Below, piece by piece: positions 7,566 through 15,975 of a DNA stretch of 40,639 nt. The position numbers were made by a program, and so were the translations under genes. The number at the start of each line of letters is the position of its first letter. Position 1 is the first letter of the stretch. The stretch lies in contig JAQVDY010000014.1 of assembly GCA_028698215.1 (NCBI GenBank), forward strand, positions 1 to 40,639. Direction: 5' to 3'. Under the pieces are notes generated by a model. That model was not told the DNA's origin, searched no databases, and saw only the letters and a program-made list of their open reading frames with translations. This stretch comes from Actinomycetota bacterium. GTDB lineage: Bacteria; Actinomycetota; Humimicrobiia; Humimicrobiales; Humimicrobiaceae.

Positions 7566-9524
7566 ATGGAACTGAAATCGTTATTTAAACCAATAAAACT
7601 GGGCCAGCTGGAAGTGCCTAACCGGGTGGTGCTGGCTCCCATGGGTACCAGCCTGTACAGCCCGGATGACACCTGGCCCCGCAGGACCATTAGATATTTT
7701 GAAGAAAGGGCCATAGGGGGCGTGGGACTAATTCTAACCTCTTTTACCAGGGTTCATGATAAACTGGCTACCGGTTCATCTCCATTGACCGGTATCTATG
7801 ATGACCGGCTGATACCTTCCCATCAGGAAATGACTGGAAAAGTCCATAAACACGGATCAAAGATAATATTGCAGATAGCCCTGCATGGCTGTAAATTCGG
7901 GGGAGCAGAGGCTCCTTCATCTATCTATAGCCTAAACTATAATATAAAGCCCAGGGAGCTTACTACCGATGAATTGGACTTTCTAATAGATTGCTTTATA
8001 AAAGCAGGAGACAGGGCTTATGAAGCTGGTTATGATGGGGTTGAAGTGCATGGAGGCTACAGCTACCTTATAGGGCAGATGATTTCTCCTGCCTTAAATT
8101 TAAGGCAGGATAAGTATGGGGGAAGCTTTGAAAACAGGATGAAGTTTCCTGTAGATATAATAAAGGGCATACAAAAACGGCACCCTGATTTTACAGTGGG
8201 CTTTAAATACAGCGCTTATGAATGGCTGCCGGGAGGAGTGGATCTTGACCTGGCTAAAAAAATGGCTGAATATGTAGTGTCTGAAACCGGGGTACACTTT
8301 TTGGATATTGCCAGCTCTTCATCTACCACCATGGTTAAAACCAGTAAATATTCCCATGTTCCTCCGGTCTATATTCCCCGGAATACCCTGATGCCATTAG
8401 CGGAAGCAATTAAGAAAACAGTGCCTAATATACCGGTATTGGCCAATGGGGCTATCAGTGTACCCCAGGAAGCTGATGAGGCTATAGAGGCAGGAAAATG
8501 TGATATGGTGGCAGTAGGAAGGGCATTGATTGCTGATCCTCACTGGGCCAGGAAGGCAGAGTCAGGAAACAGCCGCAGCATTACTCCCTGCATCAGGTGT
8601 AACATATGCCACCACCAGCTCTGGCTGGGTACTCCACTCTGCTGTTCTGTAAACCCTTATGTGCTCAAGGAATCCGACCAATACCTGCCTGAGCCTGTAA
8701 TAAAAAAGAAGGTAATGGTAATAGGGGCCGGCCCTGCCGGCATGAGGGCTGCCATTACTGCAGCTAAAAGGGGCCATGAGGTAACCATCTATGAAAAGAG
8801 TGACCATGTAGGAGGAATGATGTATCCGGGAAGCAGGCCAGCGTTCAAGGATGATGTAGGCCGGGCCCTGGAATGGTTTAAATATGAACTGGAGCAGAAT
8901 AAGGTGGAAGTAAGACTAAACACTACGGTTACCCCGGAACTGGTAGAAAAAACCAATCCTGACGCTTTGGTAATAGCTATTGGAGCTGCCCCCATTATGC
9001 CCGACGTACCGGGAATGGATAAACCCCATGTGGATTCTGCAGTAAATATTTTAACCGATATATCTAAATACAAGGGCAGCAAGGCAGTAGTGGTAGGAGG
9101 CGGGGAGGTAGGTTGTGAAACTGCCTGCTTCCTGGCGGATAACGGTTATGAGGTAACCCTGGTAGAGGTTTTGAGAGATATACTGGTAGAAACCGAGATC
9201 ACTGAAATAAAGCTAAGGTTAACCGACCTGATGAAGGAAAAGAATGTCAAGGTTATGACTGAGACCAAACTTAATGCCATCACCGATGAGGGAGCAGAGG
9301 TAATAGTACCCTATGATACCCAGATGGGCTTGGCGGAAGGGGGCAGGGAAGAAGGCCTGGATGCTGATTTGGTAGCCATAGCGGTGAACCAAAAAGCAGA
9401 CCAGGACCTTATAAAGATATTGTCCATGAAAGCCCTGGAGGTTCACACTATTGGTGACTGCGTGAATGTAGCCAGGATAAGGGAAGCAGTAGAGGCTGGA
9501 GAGCTAGTGGGAAGAACCCTGTAA
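7566..9524 (+). CDS. Old-yellow-enzyme-type FMN/4Fe-4S/FAD oxidoreductase (2,4-dienoyl-CoA reductase/2-enoate reductase family)
   Basis: 652 residues with the three-part layout of this family: an FMN TIM barrel (about 1-340, starting LFKPIKLGQLEVPNRVVLAPMG), a cysteine cluster (Cys342, 345, 348, 359/360), and FAD- and NAD(P)-binding Rossmann folds (VMVIGAGPAGM near 383, AVVVGGGEVGCE near 508). Relatives reduce enoyl groups, oxidise trimethylamine or act on steroids and aromatics. The cluster reads C-x2-C-x2-C, while E. coli 2,4-dienoyl-CoA reductase has C-x2-C-x3-C from memory, a small deviation. GGAGG lies just before ATG 7566. As the first enzyme after the importer it may carry out the first redox step on the imported compound; the actual substrate is unknown. 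Confidence 0.85.
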   Translation: MELKSLFKPIKLGQLEVPNRVVLAPMGTSLYSPDDTWPRRTIRYFEERAIGGVGLILTSFTRVHDKLATGSSPLTGIYDDRLIPSHQEMTGKVHKHGSKIILQIALHGCKFGGAEAPSSIYSLNYNIKPRELTTDELDFLIDCFIKAGDRAYEAGYDGVEVHGGYSYLIGQMISPALNLRQDKYGGSFENRMKFPVDIIKGIQKRHPDFTVGFKYSAYEWLPGGVDLDLAKKMAEYVVSETGVHFLDIASSSSTTMVKTSKYSHVPPVYIPRNTLMPLAEAIKKTVPNIPVLANGAISVPQEADEAIEAGKCDMVAVGRALIADPHWARKAESGNSRSITPCIRCNICHHQLWLGTPLCCSVNPYVLKESDQYLPEPVIKKKVMVIGAGPAGMRAAITAAKRGHEVTIYEKSDHVGGMMYPGSRPAFKDDVGRALEWFKYELEQNKVEVRLNTTVTPELVEKTNPDALVIAIGAAPIMPDVPGMDKPHVDSAVNILTDISKYKGSKAVVVGGGEVGCETACFLADNGYEVTLVEVLRDILVETEITEIKLRLTDLMKEKNVKVMTETKLNAITDEGAEVIVPYDTQMGLAEGGREEGLDADLVAIAVNQKADQDLIKILSMKALEVHTIGDCVNVARIREAVEAGELVGRTL

Positions 9525-9543
9525 AATTAACTGGAGGTATGAA

Positions 9544-10278
9544 TTGAGAATTACTAAAAATATATACCTGGTGGGAAGCGGCCACTATGGGCTTTCCAAT
9601 GAATTTGACTGCAGCATATATGTAGTAGATTGCCAGGGACAGCTGGCATTGATAGATGCCGGGCTGGGGCGGCAGCCTGAGCTAATTGTGCAAAATATGG
9701 AAAACGATGGCCTGGATCCTGAAAAGATATCTGCGGTTCTGTTAACCCACTCCCATGCTGATCATGGGGGAGGGGCAGCCTGGTTTAAAAACAGGTATGG
9801 TTGCCTGGTGTATATCAGCAAGGAAGAAGAAGATATTGTAAATACCGGGGATGAAAAAAAGTTGTCCCTGGATGTGGCCAAAAAAAGCGGACTGTATTAC
9901 CCTGATTACCAGTTTGAGCCCTGCCCGGAAACACGCTCTATTAGTGATGGGGACACCATAGAGGTTAACCAGGTGATTTTTGAATCTATCATAGTGCCCG
10001 GACACAGCCAGGGCTCTACTTGTTTTAAAGTGAACCTGGAAGAGGGCCTGGCCCTGTTTACCGGAGATGTAGTATTTGCGGAAGGCATTATAGGGCTGCT
10101 TAATTGTAATGGATCAGGCCTGGGGCCTTATCGGGAAAATATAGGCAAACTGGCAGATCTGGGCATTGAGCTGCTATTTCCGGGACACCGTGTATTTGTG
10201 GTTTCGGAAGGGCAAAAACATATAGATACCGCTATAGAGGCTTTACAGCAGCTAAGCGTACCCAAAAATTTTATATAA
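9544..10278 (+). CDS. MBL-fold metallo-hydrolase
   Basis: A 244-residue metallo-beta-lactamase-fold protein. The metal site shows H69-S-H71-A-D73-H74, then a His in PGHSQGST, Asp in FTGDVVF and His in FPGHRVF, which together give the usual two-metal set, so the enzyme should be active. Glyoxalase II-like and lactone or thioester hydrolases share this layout. The TTG start at 9544 is chosen because GGAGGT (9533-9538) is well placed for it; the nearby ATG at 9539 leads straight to a stop. It lies 19 bp after the OYE-type gene in the same direction and probably hydrolyses a pathway intermediate. No precise substrate can be given. Confidence 0.85.
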   Translation: MRITKNIYLVGSGHYGLSNEFDCSIYVVDCQGQLALIDAGLGRQPELIVQNMENDGLDPEKISAVLLTHSHADHGGGAAWFKNRYGCLVYISKEEEDIVNTGDEKKLSLDVAKKSGLYYPDYQFEPCPETRSISDGDTIEVNQVIFESIIVPGHSQGSTCFKVNLEEGLALFTGDVVFAEGIIGLLNCNGSGLGPYRENIGKLADLGIELLFPGHRVFVVSEGQKHIDTAIEALQQLSVPKNFI

Positions 10279-10281
10279 TTA

Positions 10282-10300
10282 ATTGCCCTGCAGGGACAAT
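10282..10300 (+). other. Small palindrome between MBL and aminotransferase genes
   Basis: CCCTGCAGGG (10286-10295) is a perfect 10-bp palindrome flanked by ATTG and CAAT (10282-10285, 10297-10300) with a one-base offset. It lies in the 78-bp gap before the aminotransferase gene and could be a binding site or a small mRNA hairpin. No T-tract follows. Confidence 0.3.
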
Positions 10301-10356
10301 AGGCTTAAAATAGCCGCAATTATTTAACTTAAAGCAGTTGTCAGATGGAGGAAATA

Positions 10357-11496
10357 ATGAAATACCTATTGATGATACCTGGCCCGGTGGAAAGCCCTGG
10401 GCAGATAATTGAAGCCTTTAACGGTCAAACCGTTGCCCATTATGGTGCAGAATTCAGGGATTTGTACCTGGATACAGTGGATCAACTTTCTGCTATCATG
10501 GGTACCGAAGGCCAGTCTTACCTCATTCCAGGGTCAGGATCAACTGCCCTGGAAGCCATAGGGGCTAATTTCTGCCATGGCAAGAAATGCCTGGTAATAA
10601 ATAACGGCCATTTTGGCGACAGAATTTATGATATAGCTAAAAGTTATGCTGCTCACTTGGACCAGATAATTTTTCCCAAGGGTTCCCCCTGCGACCTGGA
10701 AGCTATCGAGCAGAGGCTGCAGGCTAATAGCTATGATGTGGTTTGGATGGTCCATGTAGACACCAGCATAGGTATCTTAAATCCCATAAGGGAGGTAGCA
10801 GCCCTGGCCAAAAAATATAAAGCCTGGATGTTTGTAGATGCTATTGCCAGCGGTGGAATAGAAGAAATTAAAATGGATCAATGGGGTATAGATGCAGTAG
10901 CTAATGCTACCCAGAAAGGGCTGGCCTGTCCGGCAGGATTTGGACTGCTTACGGCAGGCAAAAAGATTTTAAGCAAGCTGGATAGTGAATTTAGCCCCAC
11001 TACCTGGTGCCTTAACCTTAAAGTTTGGGTTGAATATTACCATATGTGGAATGACTGGCATCCTTTCCCGGTAAGCCTACCTACCAATTTGGTAAAAGCC
11101 CTGAAGGTAAGCCTGGATATGATAAATCAGCAGGGGATAGAAAACCGCCTGGCTTTCTACCGCCAGGTTTCAGAAAAGCTGATCAAGGCTATTGAGGTAC
11201 TGGGCCTGGGCTTGTTTGTCCCCAGGAACAGCACCGCCCATGGCCTTACCGCAGTAAGCACCGGGGGTAAATTTGATGCTTCCCAGTTTAAGAATTTCCT
11301 GGTTAAAAATTATAATATAATGATAGGCGGTTCCCTGGATGAGGACATGAAAACTACAGTATTTAGAATTGGACATATGAGCACAGAGCAATGCCTTACC
11401 AGGAACCTGGCTGCAGTAATCAGCGGCCTGGGGGCCTATATGAGGGCCCAGGGCTTGGAAGTCAACCTGGACGATGCCATAGCACAGCTGCAGTAA
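10357..11496 (+). CDS. Class V PLP-dependent aminotransferase (alanine/serine/ureidoglycine-glyoxylate type)
   Basis: About 379 residues, beginning MKYLLMIPGPVESP, the usual N-terminus of the alanine-glyoxylate / serine-glyoxylate / ureidoglycine-glyoxylate aminotransferase group. GSGSTALEAIGANF binds the phosphate of PLP, MFVDAIASGG carries the conserved Asp, and ATQKGL holds the Schiff-base lysine (Lys187). I use ATG 10357 because GGAGG (10347-10351) is correctly spaced for it; an in-frame ATG at 10345 overlaps that ribosome-binding site. Such enzymes usually move an amino group to glyoxylate or pyruvate. Within this block it suggests that the imported compound or its breakdown product is an amino compound. 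The exact specificity cannot be read from the sequence. Confidence 0.85.
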   Translation: MKYLLMIPGPVESPGQIIEAFNGQTVAHYGAEFRDLYLDTVDQLSAIMGTEGQSYLIPGSGSTALEAIGANFCHGKKCLVINNGHFGDRIYDIAKSYAAHLDQIIFPKGSPCDLEAIEQRLQANSYDVVWMVHVDTSIGILNPIREVAALAKKYKAWMFVDAIASGGIEEIKMDQWGIDAVANATQKGLACPAGFGLLTAGKKILSKLDSEFSPTTWCLNLKVWVEYYHMWNDWHPFPVSLPTNLVKALKVSLDMINQQGIENRLAFYRQVSEKLIKAIEVLGLGLFVPRNSTAHGLTAVSTGGKFDASQFKNFLVKNYNIMIGGSLDEDMKTTVFRIGHMSTEQCLTRNLAAVISGLGAYMRAQGLEVNLDDAIAQLQ

Positions 11497-11530
11497 AAGA
11501 CAGGTTCATAGGATAAAGGAGAGAAAAGTA

Positions 11531-12715
11531 TTGGATAATTTACTGAATTTGCTGATTAAATCCATAAATAAAAAAGAAGTACTGGGCCTGCTAAAAGACC
11601 TTATGTCTGTAGAGGGCCATATAAACTGTCCTGGACAGGAGCAGGAAATAAGCAGCCTGGTATATGAGCTGGTTAAAGGTGCAGGCATAGAGGTAAATGT
11701 CCAGCCGGTAGAACCGGGACGCAACAATGTTATCGCCAAAGTTGCAGGCCAGGGCAAAAAAAAGAGCCTAGCTTTAAACGGCCACCTGGATACCGTTCCT
11801 CCTAGTGAGGAGATGGAAGATTTCAGGCCCAGGCAAAGAGATGGGAAGATATTCGGCCTGGGTTCAGCAGATATGAAGGGGGGAGTGGCCGCCATGATCT
11901 ACAGCATGATGCTGGTAAAAAGGTTAGGAATTGAGCTGGCAGGCGACCTTTATTTTACAGGGGTGATTGGCGAAGAATCGGGGGGTACCGGTACCCGCTA
12001 TTTGATTAATGAAAGCGGGTTTAAAGCTGATTATCATATAGTGGGTGAACCTACCCAGCTGAAGGTGGTAAATTCCCACAAGGGGGTATCCCGGTACCAG
12101 GCCACCATTAAGGGTAAAGCGGTGCACGCCAGTATGCCTTACAAGGGGCTGAATGCTATCAGGGCTATGGCTGGTTTTATACAGCTGGTAGACCATAATT
12201 ACCTGCCCCTGCTGGCTTCCAGAAAGCAGCCTCAAGTGGGCAGCGCTACCATTAATTACGGCATTATACAGGGTGGAAAAGATATCAACATCGTGGCGGA
12301 TAGATGTATCTTAAAGATAGACCGGAGATGGACGCAACAGGAGCAGGATATGGATATTAAAGCAGAACTGGAAGCTTACCTGAGACAGGCCTGCCGGGAA
12401 GAAGAAGGCTACCAGTATCAGCTAAAATCCCTTCTTCCTGCCAATGCCTATTACGGTCCTTTCTATATTCCTCCAGACCATGAATTTATGTCTGTATGCA
12501 GGCAGGCTTACCAGCGCCTGGGACTCAAATTTGAAAACTGCGGCATGCAAGGCTGGACAGATGGAGCCACCATATGGCATAAGGGATATCCCACCTTGAT
12601 TATTGGTCCGGGCAGTATAGAAAATGCCCATACTGCGGGAGAATTCATAATAATAGATGAGCTGATAGAAGCAGTTAAGATTTACCTGTCTTTAATCTGT
12701 GAAATCTGTATCTAA
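11531..12715 (+). CDS. M20-family metallopeptidase/amidohydrolase (ArgE/DapE-like)
   Basis: 394 residues with the M20 two-zinc site: NGHLDTVP, GSADMKGGVAAM, EESGGTGTR (general base Glu followed by the zinc ligand Glu), GEPTQ and a C-terminal His in ENAHTAGEF. A dimerisation domain lies between (about 180-290). Members cleave acyl groups from amino acids or split dipeptides and carbamoyl amides. The TTG start (11531) has AAAGGAGAG 12 nt before it. Although ArgE-like, it lies in the transporter block, 2.2 kb before the arginine genes and separated from them by a regulator and a promoter. ArgJ makes an ArgE unnecessary, so I assign it to the catabolic pathway: release of an amine that the aminotransferase may then use. 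Confidence 0.85.
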   Translation: MDNLLNLLIKSINKKEVLGLLKDLMSVEGHINCPGQEQEISSLVYELVKGAGIEVNVQPVEPGRNNVIAKVAGQGKKKSLALNGHLDTVPPSEEMEDFRPRQRDGKIFGLGSADMKGGVAAMIYSMMLVKRLGIELAGDLYFTGVIGEESGGTGTRYLINESGFKADYHIVGEPTQLKVVNSHKGVSRYQATIKGKAVHASMPYKGLNAIRAMAGFIQLVDHNYLPLLASRKQPQVGSATINYGIIQGGKDINIVADRCILKIDRRWTQQEQDMDIKAELEAYLRQACREEEGYQYQLKSLLPANAYYGPFYIPPDHEFMSVCRQAYQRLGLKFENCGMQGWTDGATIWHKGYPTLIIGPGSIENAHTAGEFIIIDELIEAVKIYLSLICEICI

Positions 12716-12743
12716 TTTTTTGTAACTTAACCTAAATTTTAAT

Positions 12744-13991
12744 ATGAACTCTAGGCAAAGAGTAGAAGCAGTATTAAACCATCAGCTGCCGGACCGGGTT
12801 CCCATAGATTTTGGCAGCACCAGGACTACGGGTATAACTACCATAGCCTATAATCAACTGGTCCGGAAACTTGGCTTAAATGAACCCCTGCCCCGGATGT
12901 ATGATGTGGTGCAGCAACTATGCTATCCGCAACAGCCAGTAAAAGATTTTTTTAAAGTAGACGCTATTGATGCCGGCCAGGCTTTTTATAGTGACAGCAA
13001 TTACTGGAAACCTTTCATCCTGCATGATGGGTCACAGTGCTTGGTCCCTTCCTGGCTAGACCTGGTGCAGGACCAACAGGGGACAAAGGTATTTGACCAG
13101 CAGCAAACCTTGCTGGGCATTATGCCGCCCCAATCCTACTATATTGACCAGACCTACTGGGTATACGGCCAAATGGATAAGTTCCCGGAACATATTGAAG
13201 CCAGTCATCTGGCCCGGGACCTATGGGCTTATACTACTCCGCCTCCTGGAAATATGGATTTAGGGGAAAGTTCCCAGGCTCAAAAATTTAGGCAGGGCAT
13301 AAAGGAAATGTATGAACAAACCGATTATGCCCTGGTGCTTAGGTTTGGAGGCAACCTGGTGGAAAGCGGATTCAGCACCAGGGGGATGGAAAATTATTTC
13401 TGTGACCTTTACCTGGACCCTGCCGGTGTAAACCGTTTCCTGGAAACACTTATGGAAGATTATCTAAAAAATTTGGCCCGTGTGCTGGACCTGGCAGGGC
13501 AGTATTTAAGCGTAATTATGTTTGCCGATGATATGGGCAGTGAACAAAGCCCCTTTTTTTCTAAAGATATTTACCAAAAATTTTTTAAAAACAGGCATAA
13601 GCAAATGTGGGACCTGGTACACAGCAAAAGCAGCTGCAAGGTATTTTTGCATTCTTGCGGCTCAATCTATGAATTAATTCCGGATTTGATAGAAGCAGGC
13701 CTGGATGTTATCAATCCAGTACAGATTACTGCCCGGGACATGCAGCCGGAAAGGCTGAAAAAAGAATTCGGCCGGGACCTAATATTCTGGGGAGGTTGTT
13801 GTGACAGCAGGACGGTACTGGGCAGCGGAACCCCGGAGCAGGTGAGGCAGCATGTAAGAAAAAACATGGAAATACTGGGGTACGGCGGCGGCCTGGTATT
13901 TAACCAGATTCATAATATACAGCCGGGTGTTCCTGCTGAAAACATAGTGGCCATGTTTGAAGCCGCTTATGAATATGGAGAATATAAATGA
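12744..13991 (+). CDS. Uroporphyrinogen decarboxylase-like protein (MtaA/methyltransferase branch)
   Basis: 415 residues, UroD fold. The start NSRQRVEAVLNHQLPDRVPIDFG is the standard opening of the anaerobic UroD-like (MtaA/CmuA-related) proteins. FLHSCGSIYELIPDLIEAGLDVINPVQ carries His303 and Cys305, and GGCC carries Cys352/353: together an H-x-C plus C zinc site as used by methyl-corrinoid methyltransferases, absent from true HemE. No corrinoid-binding protein is encoded nearby, so a methyl-transfer role would need a partner from elsewhere. The reading frame ends in ATGA shared with the IclR gene. Likely a demethylase or a lyase in the same catabolic pathway; true heme synthesis is improbable because no other heme genes are present. 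Confidence 0.8.
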   Translation: MNSRQRVEAVLNHQLPDRVPIDFGSTRTTGITTIAYNQLVRKLGLNEPLPRMYDVVQQLCYPQQPVKDFFKVDAIDAGQAFYSDSNYWKPFILHDGSQCLVPSWLDLVQDQQGTKVFDQQQTLLGIMPPQSYYIDQTYWVYGQMDKFPEHIEASHLARDLWAYTTPPPGNMDLGESSQAQKFRQGIKEMYEQTDYALVLRFGGNLVESGFSTRGMENYFCDLYLDPAGVNRFLETLMEDYLKNLARVLDLAGQYLSVIMFADDMGSEQSPFFSKDIYQKFFKNRHKQMWDLVHSKSSCKVFLHSCGSIYELIPDLIEAGLDVINPVQITARDMQPERLKKEFGRDLIFWGGCCDSRTVLGSGTPEQVRQHVRKNMEILGYGGGLVFNQIHNIQPGVPAENIVAMFEAAYEYGEYK

Positions 13992-14752
13992 GGTCCCTGG
14001 ATAAAGTCTTTACCATAATTGAAACCTTAAAAGTACACAAAGAAGCCAGGCTTTATGAAATTGCCCAGTGGTCAGGCCTGAACAAGAGCACAGCTTACCG
14101 CATACTGTCTAAGCTGCAAAAAAAAGATTATGTTCAGGTAAACCCGGATAGTAAAAAATACAGCCTGGGACTTAAGTTCATAGAGATTGCCAATACCCAG
14201 ATGGAAAATTTTAGCCTGATTAAGGCATCCAAAGAAGTAATTGATGATCTTAATAACCGTACCAAGGAAACCATACACCTGGTAATGGTGTTGGGAGAAA
14301 AAGCCATATATATTGATAAAAGGGAAAGCCAGAACCCGGTACGGATGTATTCCCGCATTGGCCTGGAAGTGCCTTTCTATTGTACTGCAGTAGGCAAGGC
14401 CATACTGGCTGCCATGCCTGAACACCAAAGGGAAGAAATAATGGATAGCATTGAATTTATAGTTTATACCCAAAAAACCATTACCAACCAGGAACAGTTA
14501 AGGCAAGAAATCAAAGTAATACAAAAAAAAGGTTTTGCCCTGGATAACCAGGAAATGCAGGATAATATCATCTGTATAGCAGCCGCCATTAAGGATTACC
14601 GGTCCATGGTGGTGGGGGCTTTAAGCCTTACCCTTACCCTTTACTCTCCCAATATTGGAGACCCCCAATCCTATGCGCGGCTGGTAATGGATTCAGCCCG
14701 AAAGATCTCCCGTAACCTGGGGCATGTTGATAAAAGCCAGGGATTGACCTAA
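13988..14752 (+). CDS. IclR-family transcriptional regulator
   Basis: 254 residues: an N-terminal winged helix (about 1-70, LYEIAQWSGLNKSTAYRILSKLQKKDYV) and a C-terminal GAF-like effector domain (about 75-250), the usual IclR layout and length. IclR proteins normally sit next to the catabolic genes they control and sense a pathway compound. The start overlaps the stop of the UroD-like gene by 4 bp (ATGA), so it is translated with the operon. It is the last gene of the block; 174 bp later the arginine genes begin with their own promoter. I infer that it regulates the block starting at 2683. Which of the dyads at 2553-2648 it would bind is unknown. Confidence 0.88.
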   Translation: MRSLDKVFTIIETLKVHKEARLYEIAQWSGLNKSTAYRILSKLQKKDYVQVNPDSKKYSLGLKFIEIANTQMENFSLIKASKEVIDDLNNRTKETIHLVMVLGEKAIYIDKRESQNPVRMYSRIGLEVPFYCTAVGKAILAAMPEHQREEIMDSIEFIVYTQKTITNQEQLRQEIKVIQKKGFALDNQEMQDNIICIAAAIKDYRSMVVGALSLTLTLYSPNIGDPQSYARLVMDSARKISRNLGHVDKSQGLT

Positions 14753-14863
14753 AAATTAGCTGCTTATAAATTTTGGCCCGGCCAGCCAGCTAAATATATG
14801 GTTAGGAAGGTGTTAGGACAGGGGACAAAATCAAAGTAACAGTTTATAACTTATAAAAAATAA

Positions 14864-14893
14864 TTTGCATAATATACATAATTTATGTATAAT
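14864..14893 (+). promoter_or_regulatory. argC promoter with overlapping ARG-box-like repeats
   Basis: TTGCAT (14865-14870), 17 nt, TATAAT (14888-14893) is a strong core promoter, 33 nt before the argC ATG. It is covered by half-sites of the ArgR consensus TNTGNAT-N4-ATNCANA: TTTGCAT (14864-14870), ATACATA (14874-14880) and TATGTAT (14884-14890); ATACAT-AATTT-ATGTAT (14874-14890) is a perfect dyad. The spacing is 3 nt between the first two half-sites, so the match is close, not exact. Repression by ArgR (gene at 20240) in the presence of arginine is expected. Confidence 0.65.
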
Positions 14894-14926
14894 TTGCACT
14901 TATTATAAATAAATAAACATAATGGC

Positions 14927-15964
14927 ATGCAAAAGAAAATAAAAGCGGCAGTTATTGGTGGTTCAGGCCTTACTGGAACTGAGCTGATTAAAATTATATT
15001 GGGGCACAGTGGCCTGGAACTGGCCTATGCCACCAGCAGGACCTATAAAGGTAAAAAGATAGGGGAGGTTTTCCCCGGCATTGGCTGCAGCCAGAAATAT
15101 GTGGAAACACTAAACAAAAGCCAGCTTAAGCAAACTGACGTACTGTTTTTATGCCTGCCTCCTCATGATTCCATGCAATACATGGCCAAGGTTTTATCGA
15201 TCTATGAGGGAATAGTAATTGATGTAGGCTCAGATTTCAGGCTAAACAGCGCTTCCCAGTATAAAAAATGGTATCAGGCTGACCATTTATTGCCGGATTT
15301 ATTGGATAAGTTTGTATATGGGCTTCCGGAGGTAAACCGAAACCAAATTAAAGGAGCAAATTTTATAGCTAATCCCGGATGCTACCCTACTTCGGTGCTG
15401 CTGGCCCTTTACCCCTTGCTGGACAGCAAGTTAATTAATCCAGAAAGCCTGGTCATTGATTCCAAATCCGGGATAAGCGGGGCTGGAAGAAAACTTAAGG
15501 AAGCTTACCAGTTTTTAAACCTTTCTGAAAACTTTTATGCTTATTCTCCCCTGGGGCACCGCCATACAGGGGAGATTGAGCAGGAAATTGCTAAAATTTA
15601 TGGAAAGAAGCTTAAAGTTAGCTTTACTCCCCATCTGCTGCCGGTAGACCGGGGTATATTTTCCTCCCTGTATGTACCGGCAGTAAACCTGGATGAGAAA
15701 AAAGTGGCAGAAACCTATCACCATTATTATCAGCAAAGCCTGTTTGTAAAATATGTAAACCATATTCCTCAAATCAGGCAGGTGGCAGGGACCAATAACT
15801 GCCTTATAGCTTCTGCCTATGATAAGGATAGTAAAATATTAAAAATATTTTCGGTTATAGACAATTTAGTAAAAGGGGCAGCTGGCCAGGCTGTCCAGAA
15901 TATGAATATAGCCCTGGGACTGGAAGAAGACCAAGGATTAAGGCTGCAGGGTATCCGCACTTGA
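14927..15964 (+). CDS. argC: N-acetyl-gamma-glutamyl-phosphate reductase
   Basis: 345 residues, normal length. It reduces N-acetylglutamyl phosphate to the semialdehyde with NADPH, the third step of arginine synthesis. AAVIGGSGLTGTELIKIILGH is the NADP-binding Rossmann turn, and NPGCYPTSVLLAL holds the catalytic Cys152. HRHTGEIEQE near residue 210 is the conserved His motif. It is the first gene of argCJBDFRGH and has a promoter with ARG-box-like elements just before it. The ATG at 14927 has little ribosome-binding sequence; an ATG at 14922 is out of frame and ends quickly. Confidence 0.95.
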   Translation: MQKKIKAAVIGGSGLTGTELIKIILGHSGLELAYATSRTYKGKKIGEVFPGIGCSQKYVETLNKSQLKQTDVLFLCLPPHDSMQYMAKVLSIYEGIVIDVGSDFRLNSASQYKKWYQADHLLPDLLDKFVYGLPEVNRNQIKGANFIANPGCYPTSVLLALYPLLDSKLINPESLVIDSKSGISGAGRKLKEAYQFLNLSENFYAYSPLGHRHTGEIEQEIAKIYGKKLKVSFTPHLLPVDRGIFSSLYVPAVNLDEKKVAETYHHYYQQSLFVKYVNHIPQIRQVAGTNNCLIASAYDKDSKILKIFSVIDNLVKGAAGQAVQNMNIALGLEEDQGLRLQGIRT

Positions 15965-15975
15965 AAGGAGGACCA

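Noticed and set aside
11506-11895. 129-residue - strand ORF over the M20 gene
   Set aside because: Lies antisense to the catalytic HLDTVP region of a real gene and has no recognisable domain.
11531-12715. M20 protein as ArgE of the arginine pathway
   Set aside because: It lies in the catabolic block, ahead of IclR and the argC promoter, and ArgJ makes deacetylation by ArgE unnecessary.
12744-13991. UroD-like protein as HemE
   Set aside because: Zinc-type His-x-Cys and Cys motifs of the MtaA branch are present, and there are no heme genes nearby.
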